NCBI GenBank assembly: GCA_048266425.1
Contig: JBLWZN010000014.1
Location: 19,713-83,712 of the forward strand
DNA: 64,000 bases
Origin: Cerina sp048266425
Lineage (GTDB): Bacteria > Bacteroidota > Bacteroidia > Flavobacteriales > Flavobacteriaceae
Direction of reading: 5' to 3'
Shown: positions 53,828-63,551 of the stretch, piece after piece
Layout of the letters: each line of letters begins with the position of its first letter
Position numbering within the stretch: position 1 is the stretch's first letter
Translations under genes and position numbers: made by a program
Notes under the pieces: model-generated
Told to the model about the DNA's origin: nothing
The model's input: the letters and a program-made list of their open reading frames with translations, nothing else
Database searches by the model: none

Positions 53828-54529
53828 TCAATTTACATCAATATCCTTAACACACCTAAAACCTACCGGGTATGCCCGTAAATCTTCAGGAAGTAGGTAA
53901 TAGCGTTGGGAAGTCCTAATAAAGGAGTGGTTATTGAAGGTGGAACCGCCCCTCATCACTTTATATTTTTCGCCATATTGATCCATGGGCACCGAATTTC
54001 CTGGATATGGGTGATACCAGTCTACGGTCCATTCCCAAACACTCCCGGCCATATCAAAACAACCATAAGGGCTCTCGGGTTTTGCAATTGAAGTACCCCT
54101 GGTACTTTTTTGATCCCAGACCACATAGGTGTTATCATAGGTATTTCCCCATGGAAATATACGTCCATCCGTACCGCGAGCCGCTTTTTCCCATTCCTTT
54201 TCGGTCGGCAGCCTCTTCCCGGCCCATTGCGCATAGGCGTTGGCCTGGGACCAAGTAACAACGGCCGCATTGTTTTTCATATCTCCGGAAAATTTAAAAT
54301 CGGGATCGAATTTGGCAAATTCTGCGTTGCTCACTTCATACTTATCAATAAAATAGGCATCGGTCCATGCCAGATGCTGTGGCCTTTCATCGGGATCGCC
54401 ATAAACGCTTCCCATAATAAACTCGCCCGCTTCAACGTAAACCATACCTGTCGGAGGTGTTGGGAGTTTTTGTCCGATACCGCCGACCGCTCCCAAAAAG
54501 GTAAATAAGTAGATACATATTCGTCTCAT
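53828..54529 (-). CDS. SUMF1/FGE-fold exported protein lacking the catalytic cysteines
   Basis: A 233-residue protein with a signal peptide (about 1-19). The FGE-sulfatase fold is obvious: M-V-Y-V-E-A-G-E-F-I-M-G-S, L-P-T-E-K-E-W-E-K-A-A-R-G, F-P-W-G-N, D-M-A-G-S-V-W-E-W-T, and V-M-R-G-G-S. In true formylglycine-generating enzymes the last motif is followed by two cysteines; here it reads T-F-N-N-H-S, so they are absent. It should not mature sulfatases, and none is visible nearby. Related SUMF1-fold proteins have binding or other oxidase roles. It sits between the toroid and glycosidase genes. Confidence 0.88.
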   Translation of the reverse strand: MRRICIYLFTFLGAVGGIGQKLPTPPTGMVYVEAGEFIMGSVYGDPDERPQHLAWTDAYFIDKYEVSNAEFAKFDPDFKFSGDMKNNAAVVTWSQANAYAQWAGKRLPTEKEWEKAARGTDGRIFPWGNTYDNTYVVWDQKSTRGTSIAKPESPYGCFDMAGSVWEWTVDWYHPYPGNSVPMDQYGEKYKVMRGGSTFNNHSFIRTSQRYYLLPEDLRAYPVGFRCVKDIDVN

Positions 54530-54548
54530 TGTCCCCAGATTTTTACCA

Positions 54549-55772
54549 TTACCACTTTTCGTCGATCAGACCATAGTACCTTCCGAACCAATAGTTCCGT
54601 ATCATAGCTGCAGCAGTTCCTTCATACTCCGATTTAATAGACTTGTAGGTACCGTCCCCTTGCGGTATTTTGAATACTTTGGAACTGCGATCAAAGCCCC
54701 ACATATCCTTTATGGCTTGCTGCCGTTCCTTGGTCATGACGTTTTCTCCGGTTAGTACTTGATACACCATAATAAACCAGATCGAACTTTCAAAGTCGAA
54801 TGTCATGTCCTTCCAATCGAACCAATGTCGGTTTAGGTTCATTTTGTATTTGATCATTAAAGATCGATCATCCTCGTAACGCATCAGCATGTACAAAGAC
54901 CTTGCTGCATGGTAGTCATCACCCACATTTCGCCATTCCACTGGAAAGAGGATCTTTGAGTTTATCTGATGGTCGTCATAATGGTACCGATCTATTAACA
55001 TATGATAGGCGGCATTATATCTTTCCTTCCCTGTGATATGATAGGTCACCTTAAGCGCAGCCAACATCTCCAAGGAATTTAACTCCTGATGGGGTAAATT
55101 TGGACAAAAGTTGCCCCATAAGGTCATTTTACCATCAAGGTCGGTGAGTTTAAAATTGTCGTCGATTACACGGCCAATAAAGCGATCTAATAATCCAGAA
55201 GCTTTTTCCTTATAGACCCCATCCGCACAAAATTCCCAAAACGTGCCCACTCCATAAAAAATCGAGGTGAACTTATCGGCACTTAAGTCGCCCAACCATC
55301 TATAATCGGGCATTGAGGAAGACTGATGCCATTCATTGTACCAAAAAACCTCCTCATGCCAAAGAGGTTTGTCGGTTTGGTTAAAACTTCGGGCTAACAA
55401 CCCACTAACCCCGGTAACTTTTTCGAGCTTAAGTATAGCCTCGAATATCCCGTTTGCGATCTCTCTATCGTTTGGATCTTTGGTAAGGGCATATTTATAG
55501 GAGTATGCCGCCAACATTTCCGATGTGGGATCCAGACAGTCGGCTTGCGGACCAACGATGGGCCTATCCGATCCTGCCGGGGGAAAAATGACATATTGCA
55601 TTATGGCCCCTTCGTTCCAATGGTTTCCAAGCATCAATTTGTCAAACATCCCCACCTTTTTATAGAGTGGATCTGTCCTTTTGGGGAATTGATCTATTTT
55701 CTGTGCCGTTACATGGATACATATGCAGCACAAGAAAATCGATTTTAGTCTGAGCACTTGAATATTCCCCAT
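54549..55772 (-). CDS. Exported alpha/alpha-toroid protein, single-domain relative of the 36387/38724 proteins
   Basis: A 407-residue exported protein with a signal peptide (about 1-24). It is mostly helical and shares patterns with the C-terminal halves of the propeller-toroid proteins at 36387 and 38724, notably L-T-D-L-D-G-K-M-T-L-W-G-N-F against Y-D-G-K-P-T-(R/T)-W-G. It lacks the propeller. The function is unknown, possibly an alpha/alpha-barrel glycosidase or lyase. ATG 55772 is preferred; ATG 55784 is four codons upstream. It heads the operon with the FGE-like and glycosidase genes. Confidence 0.72.
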   Translation of the reverse strand: MGNIQVLRLKSIFLCCICIHVTAQKIDQFPKRTDPLYKKVGMFDKLMLGNHWNEGAIMQYVIFPPAGSDRPIVGPQADCLDPTSEMLAAYSYKYALTKDPNDREIANGIFEAILKLEKVTGVSGLLARSFNQTDKPLWHEEVFWYNEWHQSSSMPDYRWLGDLSADKFTSIFYGVGTFWEFCADGVYKEKASGLLDRFIGRVIDDNFKLTDLDGKMTLWGNFCPNLPHQELNSLEMLAALKVTYHITGKERYNAAYHMLIDRYHYDDHQINSKILFPVEWRNVGDDYHAARSLYMLMRYEDDRSLMIKYKMNLNRHWFDWKDMTFDFESSIWFIMVYQVLTGENVMTKERQQAIKDMWGFDRSSKVFKIPQGDGTYKSIKSEYEGTAAAMIRNYWFGRYYGLIDEKW

Positions 55773-55809
55773 ATAAAATTCCATTTAAGCAATCCAGGAA
55801 GCAATCAAA

Positions 55810-55837
55810 AAAATACCCGAGTCTCCCCGGGTATTTT
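55810..55837 (-). terminator. Rho-independent terminator after SusC/SusD
   Basis: Read on the minus strand, a ten-base perfect stem AAAATACCCG / CGGGTATTTT around an eight-base loop ends in a T-run. It lies 78 bases after the SusD stop and just before the toroid-gene start, so the SusC/SusD unit is transcriptionally separate from the downstream operon. Confidence 0.8.
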
Positions 55838-55914
55838 CCAAACTAACTAACTAAACTAAACTATACGTTTATAGGTATACACCTGAAACAATTTCACATT
55901 GTCCCCAAATTCTA

Positions 55915-57609
55915 TTACCAGGGCTCGGATACACCTTGCAATACCCAAGGTTTGGACCATGGCGTGTCGTTTTCCACATATCCGGAAACATCGTTCGTAT
56001 GGTCCGTAGCTTCAAGGCCGCTCAATGCCGCATTGTAATTGGCACCGTTGTTATCCCTTTCGTTGGAAGGGTATACAAAACGAACAGGGATTACGGAAGA
56101 TTTGGCATAAGGCCCTGTTTGAATATTGGGAAGTCCGGTTCTTCTCCAGTCCATATACGCTTCCGATGCCGACGTAAAGTTGGCGATCCATTTTTGTTCC
56201 ATCACCTGTGCCAACGTTCCATCAAAGGCTACTCCGCTATTATTTATGTAATCGCTGTACTGATTACCAATTCCCCATGTATCCAACGAGGCCTGTATTC
56301 CCTTGTTATAATTTCCTTCAGCATCGCTGCCCCATCCTTTTAGGGCGGCTTCGGCCTTTAGAAAACACACCTCCGCGTAGGAAAAGATGCGGGATTTTAG
56401 ATTGGGACCGGAGACCGCGTTAAATTGTTCGTTCAACAAGGAAACGTGTACATTTCCACCTCCCTGAACGGGCTGTGGGTTTAGGTTATAAGTGTATGGC
56501 TCCGCAACCATAACGGAAACGGGAAGACCCACATAAACACTGCTGGTATCTACCAAGGTAAGTCCGTCCAAACGATCTTGGTACCAAGTAAGTGGGCTAT
56601 ATATTCTCTCATTGCCCGGAACAAGCGTCGCTTCGTTTATGTATCGGACCCCGTCTACTATAACATCATCACCACCTCCAGGTACCTGGTTGGCAGGTAC
56701 TACTTTAATAGGTATCTCTACCGGTGCAAACCAGATTTCCCTTCTTGGATCATCCAGGGCGTTCATCGCCTCGATAAGGGTATTACAAGGCTTGATCCTT
56801 GTAAAACTGGAAGGAGATCCTTGTTTGCCATTGCCCGGTTGGGAATCACTTGAACTGATTCCTAGGTATGGTACCGCCAATTCGTCGTCAACACTGGTCA
56901 TTAACGGCTTGGCCAAAGTTTTCTGAACGCCGGCACCGGCATAGGAAGGATCCTTTGCCGAAAGCCTCATATAGTAACGCAACGCCAATGAATTCGCATA
57001 TTTTATCCATTTTTTTGAATCGCCATGAAAATAAATATCCTGTTCCGGGATAAACACTTCCAGGTTGCCTTGATTATTGGACAAAAGTTGGGAAGCGGTC
57101 TCCAAATCGGAAATGACCCCTTTGTATACGGTTTCCTGGGAATCGTACTGGGGCAAGCTAAGTCCCTCATTTCCCTGCAATGACTGGGAGTATGGAATAT
57201 CCCCATAGTAATCGGCCAACAAGGCAAATAAATGGGCCTTTAAGATCATGGCAACGGCTTGGTGAAATTTCAAATTCATCTCCTCGGCTCGTTTGTAAGC
57301 TAAATTGGCCGTCCTGAGGTTGTCATAGTAGGTTTCCCAACCACTGCCTTCCCAATCGTAATTGTTATTGCCCCATGCATCCTTTTGGGTGTATTGCATA
57401 TAGGCCGATAAGGGCTCGGCAAATCCCTTGTTGCCAACGTCTTGGGTTATCCCGGACATCACGGTGGTCAATAGGAAACTTGGGTTGGATTCCGATAAAT
57501 TGACCCCATTGGGGTTTAGGTTCGTCTCGACAAGATCATTGTCGCATGAAATTGCAATCAATGTTAACCCTAATAAGGCAACCCTGATTATTTTTTTAAA
57601 TGTATTCAT
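55915..57609 (-). CDS. SusD/RagB-family (SusD-like_2) outer-membrane lipoprotein
   Basis: A 564-residue lipoprotein (Cys22 in A-I-S-C-D-N-D). The segments N-L-N-P-N-G, A-H-L-F-A-L-L-A-D-Y-Y-G-D-I-P-Y and S-Q-S-L-Q identify the SusD-like_2 family of TPR-fold glycan-binding proteins that cap SusC. Two W-rich stretches (T-Q-K-D-A-W-G and D-W-E-G-S-G-W) may contribute to ligand binding. It follows SusC by 30 bases and is closed by a terminator, so the pair forms one unit. Ligand unknown. Confidence 0.95.
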   Translation of the reverse strand: MNTFKKIIRVALLGLTLIAISCDNDLVETNLNPNGVNLSESNPSFLLTTVMSGITQDVGNKGFAEPLSAYMQYTQKDAWGNNNYDWEGSGWETYYDNLRTANLAYKRAEEMNLKFHQAVAMILKAHLFALLADYYGDIPYSQSLQGNEGLSLPQYDSQETVYKGVISDLETASQLLSNNQGNLEVFIPEQDIYFHGDSKKWIKYANSLALRYYMRLSAKDPSYAGAGVQKTLAKPLMTSVDDELAVPYLGISSSDSQPGNGKQGSPSSFTRIKPCNTLIEAMNALDDPRREIWFAPVEIPIKVVPANQVPGGGDDVIVDGVRYINEATLVPGNERIYSPLTWYQDRLDGLTLVDTSSVYVGLPVSVMVAEPYTYNLNPQPVQGGGNVHVSLLNEQFNAVSGPNLKSRIFSYAEVCFLKAEAALKGWGSDAEGNYNKGIQASLDTWGIGNQYSDYINNSGVAFDGTLAQVMEQKWIANFTSASEAYMDWRRTGLPNIQTGPYAKSSVIPVRFVYPSNERDNNGANYNAALSGLEATDHTNDVSGYVENDTPWSKPWVLQGVSEPW

Positions 57610-57639
57610 AGTTTTATCTATTTGTTCGTTAAGTTATAG

Positions 57640-60600
57640 TTAGAAACCAAAGCTCACCTTAAAGCCCACCGGCACTGCCCAAGGGTTCACATTAAAACGT
57701 TCGATTCCTTGCTTAAACTGCATACCGCTTCTACCCTGAGTATCCGATTCTGGTTGAAATGCCATTTCGGGGTCGACCCCTATGTTGGCCTTGTTCCAAA
57801 TCATTATATTTCGGCTAAAAAGGGAAACTGCCATATTTTGTATACCTATCTGCTGAAGCCTCATAGATGGTATGTTATAGGTCAATGATATTTCGCGCAA
57901 TTTTATAAAGTCTGCATCGAAAGTGGCCGTCCTCGTAAAATCCCATCCATAATGATCTTGGTAACGAATATATGAAGTTCCAGGACCACCGAGGTTTTCC
58001 CTTTCGGCAACAAAATTACCATTGTCATCATAATCCCCAACGACCCCGGGCATAAATACGCCGTCGTTAAGCGTTATACCTCCCTCTTCGACAGGATAGC
58101 CCCCATCGGCTGCGGTAGGTCCGCCCACAAGTACATAGAACTCACCGTCCGGGGACAAATATTGATCGGCGTGGTCCTTCAAGTATGTTGGCACATCACC
58201 CACATTACTAAAATTGTGAAGTTTGTCCAACCATCGTTGTGTATGCATATCCGATTCTCCATAACGATAGGTCTGGGATACAAACTGTCCGCCATTTCTC
58301 CAATCAAAGTTCATGGACAAGCTCCAGTTTTTGTATGCTACCGAAGTGGTCATGCCCAAGATAAAATCCGGATTGAAATTACCGATAATCGGGGCCACCC
58401 TTTTTCCGTTCTCATCCTGCAAGGTCCGGTCGCAGTCCTCCCAACCATCTTCATCAAGAATTGGCCAGCCGTAATAGGGAGAATTTACATCCTCTACACG
58501 CACCATGGCACGGTCGTAAATTGTACCTACCTCTTCTCCGATCCAAGTACTGGCCCCACCTTTGGCGTCGCTCCAAAAATCGATCCTATCCAATCCTTCC
58601 GGTAGTTCCATGACCCAAGTTTTGTTTTTTGTAAAAACAAAGCCCATGTCCCAGTTCCAATTGCTATTTGTAATTATAGTTGCATTAAGACTTCCTTCAT
58701 ACCCCTTGTTCGTAAGTAGACCTGCATTGATCAACTGTGACGAATAACCTGAAGATATCGGGCTTTGAACCGGGAATATTTGGTTTCTGTTGTTACTTAC
58801 ATAATAAGTACCGCTTACGCTCAACCTATTTTGAAAGAAGGCCAAATCGGCACCTACCTCCCATGATTCCTGGGATTCCGGTTTTAAATCGGGATTTAAT
58901 AAACCGGCGGGCACGGAAAGCATTAAACCTTTGCCCCAAGTTCCCTGATTGTTTAATACGGGATCCAAGTTATAAGGATCCGTATCATTACCTACTTCCG
59001 CATAACCGGCCCTTAATTTAACTAGCGATATCTTATCGCCCATGTCAAAGGCATTGTTCAACAACAAACTTCCAGATACCGAAGGATAAAAATAAGAGTT
59101 GTTTCCCGCAGGCAGGGTACTGGACCAATCGTTCCTACCCGTAACGTCTACATAGAGAAAATTTCTAAACCCGATACTTGCAAGCCCGTACAAACTGTTT
59201 ACCTGCTTTTCGGAAGTATAGTTGTTATAATACAAATTATCCGGTGCAATATTGTACAAGGTGAACAAATTTGGAATTAGAAGTCCCTGGCCACCATTTT
59301 TCGTCTGATTGGTGGTTGAGGTAGATTTATATTTTCTCTGGTTTCCACCGAAGGAAACTGTAAAGTCCCAATTATCGTACTTCTTTTTATAGGTCAACAA
59401 GTAATCTATATTGACTTCGTTCCTGAATATATCGGTAACCCCGTAGGCACCGTTCATCTCTTTTGTATAACCGTTCGATATTTTTGTTTCCCGATCTTCG
59501 TTTAGCTCATCGAAATTATAGCGTACAAAGGCCGAAAAATCGTCGGTAATCTGCCAATCTGCTTTTACGTTGCCATAAAAACGATTTCTCATAAAACCGT
59601 TCTTAACCTCATTGGCCAAAAAGTAAGGGTTGTTCCATTCGGTACTTTCCGTTGGATCGTCCCCCCATTGGTAGGGCGAGTTCTGATAAAGGCCCTCGTA
59701 TCCAGACAACCAATAATCGCGCATACCACGCACATCAATATGGGGCGCTATTTCGTACATGGCCTGAATTGGGTTAGCTCCACGGTTACCGGCAGCCCGG
59801 TTATCAGAAAAACTTTTGGCATAATTTAAACTGGTACTCACGGACAGTGCCTTATTCAGCCGTAAGGTCGAGTTTAGATTTATAGCATGCTTGTTTAAAT
59901 CGGTATTTGGCACAAAACCTTTGTTGGACATACCGCTGTACGACAACCTATAGTTTATCCTTTCATTGTTGTCCTGAATGGATACGTTGTTTGAGGTAGT
60001 AATCGCGGTATCAAAGAAATTCTTCGGGTTATCATAGGATTTAAGCTCTCTGGGTACGGGAACCCCGCTTGCCAACTCCTGTTCGGAATAAGGCCATTGT
60101 ATCGCCATATATCCCTTATCCAGCTCTGGTCCTGCCCAAGCAGATCCATTCTCACCAATAACGATAGCCCCGTAAGGGTTCGTCGGATAATTATCGGGGG
60201 TATAAGGCCGAGATCCAGCTGCAAATCTTCTATGGGTATCCAAATAAGTAGTGGGGATATCGAAAACGGTACTGGAATTAACAGTAACCCCCAGTCCCTT
60301 CTTGGCTTTCCCCGATTTGGTGGTGACCAAAACAACCCCGTTACCGGCCCTGGAGCCGTAAAGAGCTGCGGCACTAGCACCCTTTAGTACAGTTACGCTT
60401 GCAATATCGTCCGCATTAAGATCGGAAATCGCGTTACCATAATCCACCCGGTTATCACCACCAACTCCACCAACATTATTAATGGTGTTAAATACAGGAG
60501 TTCCATCTACCACAAACAAGGGTTGGTTATCACTGGAAAGCGAAGTCGCTCCCCGGATAACCATACTCACCGATGATCCGGCGGTTCCGGTAGAACTAAT

Positions 60601-61056
60601 GGCAACCCCGGAAACCTTTCCGGCAAGTCCGTTAATGACGTTTTCCCTAGGTACCTTGTCCAAGGCATCCCCTTGGACCTCGCTTACCGAATATCCAATG
60701 GATTTCTTTTCCCTGGAAATACCAAGTGCCGTAACAACGACCTCATCCAACTGTTGGGAGGAGGATCTCATAACAACATCGATTTTCGATTGACTTCCAA
60801 CCGTAATTTCCTGTGTCTCCATTCCCAAATAAGAGAATACCAACACGGATTGGGGACTTTGTGATTTGATCGAGTAGTTACCATCAAAATCGGAGGTTAC
60901 CCCAATAAGGGTCCCCTTAATTACCACGGACACCCCTGGTAGCAGTTCCCCGTCTTCGCTACGGATTACTCCGGTCACTTCTTGCTGGGCAAATACACCT
61001 GTGGTGAAAATCCCCAACAAAAAGATCAGTACTAGCTGAATGTTTCTTTTTTTCAT
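57640..61056 (-). CDS. SusC/RagA family TonB-linked outer-membrane receptor
   Basis: A full-length 1138-residue receptor. A signal peptide (1-23) precedes a carboxypeptidase-D-like domain (about 26-108), a TonB-box region after D-E-V-V-V-T-A-L-G, a plug with L-K-G-A-S-A-A-A-L-Y-G-S, and a large beta-barrel ending in V-S-F-G-F with the expected terminal Phe. It is clearly paralogous to the partial copy at 1-1180, sharing R-A-G-N-G-V-V-L and T-V-F-D-I-P. With SusD it imports oligosaccharides from the surface. A TAGGTTTG promoter element lies 66 bases upstream. Confidence 0.97.
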   Translation of the reverse strand: MKKRNIQLVLIFLLGIFTTGVFAQQEVTGVIRSEDGELLPGVSVVIKGTLIGVTSDFDGNYSIKSQSPQSVLVFSYLGMETQEITVGSQSKIDVVMRSSSQQLDEVVVTALGISREKKSIGYSVSEVQGDALDKVPRENVINGLAGKVSGVAISSTGTAGSSVSMVIRGATSLSSDNQPLFVVDGTPVFNTINNVGGVGGDNRVDYGNAISDLNADDIASVTVLKGASAAALYGSRAGNGVVLVTTKSGKAKKGLGVTVNSSTVFDIPTTYLDTHRRFAAGSRPYTPDNYPTNPYGAIVIGENGSAWAGPELDKGYMAIQWPYSEQELASGVPVPRELKSYDNPKNFFDTAITTSNNVSIQDNNERINYRLSYSGMSNKGFVPNTDLNKHAINLNSTLRLNKALSVSTSLNYAKSFSDNRAAGNRGANPIQAMYEIAPHIDVRGMRDYWLSGYEGLYQNSPYQWGDDPTESTEWNNPYFLANEVKNGFMRNRFYGNVKADWQITDDFSAFVRYNFDELNEDRETKISNGYTKEMNGAYGVTDIFRNEVNIDYLLTYKKKYDNWDFTVSFGGNQRKYKSTSTTNQTKNGGQGLLIPNLFTLYNIAPDNLYYNNYTSEKQVNSLYGLASIGFRNFLYVDVTGRNDWSSTLPAGNNSYFYPSVSGSLLLNNAFDMGDKISLVKLRAGYAEVGNDTDPYNLDPVLNNQGTWGKGLMLSVPAGLLNPDLKPESQESWEVGADLAFFQNRLSVSGTYYVSNNRNQIFPVQSPISSGYSSQLINAGLLTNKGYEGSLNATIITNSNWNWDMGFVFTKNKTWVMELPEGLDRIDFWSDAKGGASTWIGEEVGTIYDRAMVRVEDVNSPYYGWPILDEDGWEDCDRTLQDENGKRVAPIIGNFNPDFILGMTTSVAYKNWSLSMNFDWRNGGQFVSQTYRYGESDMHTQRWLDKLHNFSNVGDVPTYLKDHADQYLSPDGEFYVLVGGPTAADGGYPVEEGGITLNDGVFMPGVVGDYDDNGNFVAERENLGGPGTSYIRYQDHYGWDFTRTATFDADFIKLREISLTYNIPSMRLQQIGIQNMAVSLFSRNIMIWNKANIGVDPEMAFQPESDTQGRSGMQFKQGIERFNVNPWAVPVGFKVSFGF

Positions 61057-61121
61057 TTTTAATAAGTTGTTAATTAGTCGATTAATCGTTAAATTCTTGT
61101 TACATTTTAGTTAGATCGATA

Positions 61122-61129
61122 CAAACCTA
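61122..61129 (-). promoter_or_regulatory. Bacteroidota -7 element (TAGGTTTG) for SusC/SusD
   Basis: CAAACCTA on the plus strand reads TAGGTTTG on the minus strand, a match to TAnnTTTG. The implied leader before ATG 61056 is about 60 bases. A CAA (minus-strand TTG) at 61144-61146 is closer than ideal for a -33 element. Confidence 0.45.
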
Positions 61130-61499
61130 TTTAATATTTTATGCAAAAACACATCATATTTTATTAGATGTACATACTTTTTTACCCATTTTTTGGTATA
61201 ATGTAAATAAATAATGTATAATGGTTAATATATCATCAATTTTGATCAAAATACCCCTATTGATAGCCCCATATTCAAGCGGAAATTTGGAGAATTGGGC
61301 AGATGGGGCACGGTCTACCCATACAATCCTAGCGGTGGGAGGGATTCATCGATTGGAACAAAAACATCGATATTCTATTCATACTATAAATATATTAACA
61401 CTATATATAGGAATAACTAAATAAAAAGACCAAAGAGGTTGATATATCATGCAAAAGAAATAAGATTTAACAAAACATTGGATTTCAATTGAACTTAAT

Positions 61500-61527
61500 T
61501 TGTTGCCTCACTTAGAACCGATCTTTG
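61500..61527 (+). promoter_or_regulatory. Candidate promoter for the sodium/solute symporter unit
   Basis: TTG at 61500-61502, a 17-base spacer and GATCTTTG at 61520-61527, one mismatch from TAnnTTTG. It is 22 bases before ATG 61549. Confidence 0.35.
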
Positions 61528-61548
61528 GTTCTAGCTAAATAAATTAAG

Positions 61549-63075
61549 ATGCTCGCAGGAATTGATTATTTTGTTGTAATTGCCTACATCGTCGGAATGC
61601 TTTTGCTTGGCCTCTATTTTAGAAAATTTGTCAGTAGTTCGGACGATTTTTTTCTAGCCGGTAAGAGCCTGCCTTTTTGGGCGATCGGTATGTCAATCGT
61701 CGTCTCGGATATTGGCGCACTGGATTTTGTTGGGGTTTCGGGACAGGCGTACCGGTATGGAATTTCCGTTGGGAATTTCGACTGGATCGGGTCGGTACCG
61801 GCCATGCTCTTGGCCGCGTTTATTTTCATTCCGTATTTTTGGCGGGGCGGTATGTACACCATCCCTGAATATTTGGGTCGTAGGTACAACCAAAAGGTCC
61901 GCACCATAGCCTCCGTGACCTGGATCGTGTTTTTTGCACTGGACCTAGGGGTACTTTTCTGGTCGAGCGCCGTACTTATGAATATATTATTGGGGTGGTC
62001 TATCTGGACCTCTATCCTTATAACGGCCGGGGTGGTCGGACTCTACACCTATTTTGGTGGAATCACCGCGGTAATCATGACCGATGTGGTGCAGATGATC
62101 ATTATGTTCGTCGGCGGGTTTGCGTTGGTCTATTTAAGTTTGGACGCCGTGGGCGGCTGGGAAAATATGGTCGATAAAATTACCAATATGGGTCCGGAGT
62201 ACCGAAGCCATTTCCATATTATCCAACCTTCGGATACCAAATCCCCCTTTCCCTGGACAGGCATACTCTTTGGCCTTACCTTCGTGATGGCCAATGCCTA
62301 CATGATCGGCAATCAGGCCATAGTACAAAGATGCCTTACCGCAAAAAACGAATGGCACGCAAAGGCGAGTATGATCTTTGCTTCGGGATTAAAAATGTTG
62401 ATTCCGATCGTTGTTCTTTTTCCCGGTCTTATGGCGGTAGTGGTACATCCCGGTTTGCTCGATGGAGATCAAGCCCTGCCCATGATGATAAAGACCATCT
62501 TGCCCCCAGGACTGGTTGGACTAATGTTCGCCGCCTTTTTCGCCGGACTCATGTCCAGCGTCGATTCCCTCCTAAATTCAACGGCAACACTTTTCACCAA
62601 GGATATCTACGAGCCCTATATTAAAAAAGGGGCCGATGACAAACATTACTTAAAAGTTGGGCAGGTAACCACCTTGATCTTGCTCATTATCGGGGTGGCC
62701 ACAGCACCGATCAGTTCGGATTTTCCAGGTATCTACGTAGCCATACAGACTTTTATGTCCTTTTTCCAAGGGCCCTTGTTCGCTATCCTTTTATTGGGTA
62801 TATTCTGGAAACGGACTACACAGTACGGCGGACTTTCCGCCCTGGTGATCGGTATTGCCTCCGCCATACTCATGAACGTCTTTAAGGCCCGGTTCTTCAC
62901 TATAGAAGACCCGTTCCTATACATCTCATGGTGGTCCTTTGTGGTAGGCTTCATCGTTAACGTGATAGTGAGCCTGTTCACAAAACCTTTTTCCAATGAT
63001 TATTTAAAAGGCTTGGTATTCGATTCCAAAATAATGAGTAGTGCTAAAGTAATCACGGTTTCTAAAGATAAATAG
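61549..63075 (+). CDS. Sodium:solute symporter (SSS/SGLT type)
   Basis: A 508-residue protein with about thirteen to fourteen hydrophobic helices. It matches SSS transporters: the first helix Y-I-V-G-M, the F-L-A-G-K-S-L-P-F-W motif, G-A-L-D-F-V-G-V-S-G-Q-A, and F-A-A-F-F-A-G-L-M-S-S-V-D-S-L-L-N-S near helix 8. The last motif carries the sodium-site Ser residues. Family substrates include sugars, sialic acid, inositol and carboxylates. Two tiny membrane-protein genes follow 2 and 230 bases after its stop, on the same transcript. Substrate unknown; position beside SusC/D and GH2 suggests a monosaccharide. Confidence 0.94.
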   Translation: MLAGIDYFVVIAYIVGMLLLGLYFRKFVSSSDDFFLAGKSLPFWAIGMSIVVSDIGALDFVGVSGQAYRYGISVGNFDWIGSVPAMLLAAFIFIPYFWRGGMYTIPEYLGRRYNQKVRTIASVTWIVFFALDLGVLFWSSAVLMNILLGWSIWTSILITAGVVGLYTYFGGITAVIMTDVVQMIIMFVGGFALVYLSLDAVGGWENMVDKITNMGPEYRSHFHIIQPSDTKSPFPWTGILFGLTFVMANAYMIGNQAIVQRCLTAKNEWHAKASMIFASGLKMLIPIVVLFPGLMAVVVHPGLLDGDQALPMMIKTILPPGLVGLMFAAFFAGLMSSVDSLLNSTATLFTKDIYEPYIKKGADDKHYLKVGQVTTLILLIIGVATAPISSDFPGIYVAIQTFMSFFQGPLFAILLLGIFWKRTTQYGGLSALVIGIASAILMNVFKARFFTIEDPFLYISWWSFVVGFIVNVIVSLFTKPFSNDYLKGLVFDSKIMSSAKVITVSKDK

Positions 63076-63077
63076 TT

Positions 63078-63293
63078 ATGTTAAATTTTGATTGGCTTTC
63101 CGGTATATCGCAAGAAATGGCCAAAAACATTTTCTTGCTGCTCTTTGTATCAATTGCGGTGCTAGTACTCTTAATTCCCAATGAATATGCCTATGAGGGG
63201 GTTAAAAAGGAGGATAGGCACTGGTGGAACAACCTAAAACTTTGGTCGGTTTTCGTTATGTCCATCTTATTTTTTATTTATTATATTTTTTAA
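63078..63293 (+). CDS. Small two-helix membrane protein downstream of the symporter
   Basis: A 71-residue protein with two hydrophobic helices (about 14-34 and 52-71) and a charged, W-rich loop (K-K-E-D-R-H-W-W-N-N-L-K-L-W). It begins 2 bases after the symporter stop, so the two are tightly coupled. No family is recognised. An accessory subunit or stability factor of the symporter is possible but unproven. Confidence 0.7.
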   Translation: MLNFDWLSGISQEMAKNIFLLLFVSIAVLVLLIPNEYAYEGVKKEDRHWWNNLKLWSVFVMSILFFIYYIF

Positions 63294-63305
63294 ACTCTGA
63301 ACAGT

Positions 63306-63551
63306 ATGGATGCAATAGAGAAAAAAGCAAGATTAAAGGCAAACCTGATCAACAATGCGTTGGGTTTTTTTATACTATTATTTGGGTTCGTCGTGTTTTT
63401 TTCCATGTCGCTTTCCGAAACTAGAATACAAATGATGACCAACATAGTAGCTGGAGGTTCATTGATTCTTATTGGTGGGGGCATGATGTGGTACGCAAAA
63501 CGGACGATCAAGAAATACGATCTAAAAGGACTAAAAGACGGCACCCAATAA
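63306..63551 (+). CDS. Small two-helix membrane protein
   Basis: An 81-residue protein with two hydrophobic segments (about 18-36 and 43-65) and charged ends. It starts 12 bases after the previous small gene, so all three appear to be one transcript. The stop codon lies inside a terminator-like hairpin. No function is recognised. Confidence 0.65.
   Translation: MDAIEKKARLKANLINNALGFFILLFGFVVFFSMSLSETRIQMMTNIVAGGSLILIGGGMMWYAKRTIKKYDLKGLKDGTQ

Larger units (their letters stand above)
61057..61548. other. 492-base divergent intergenic region between SusC and the symporter gene
   Basis: AT-rich. It carries the two promoter candidates described separately. A small plus-strand frame at 61221-61424 has no convincing start context and is not called. 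Confidence 0.5.

Noticed and set aside
53828..54529. Sulfatase-maturing formylglycine-generating enzyme
   Set aside because: Both catalytic cysteines are missing and no sulfatase is encoded in the window.
61221..61424. 67-residue plus-strand gene in the SusC/symporter gap
   Set aside because: AT-rich DNA with poor start context and no protein-like features.
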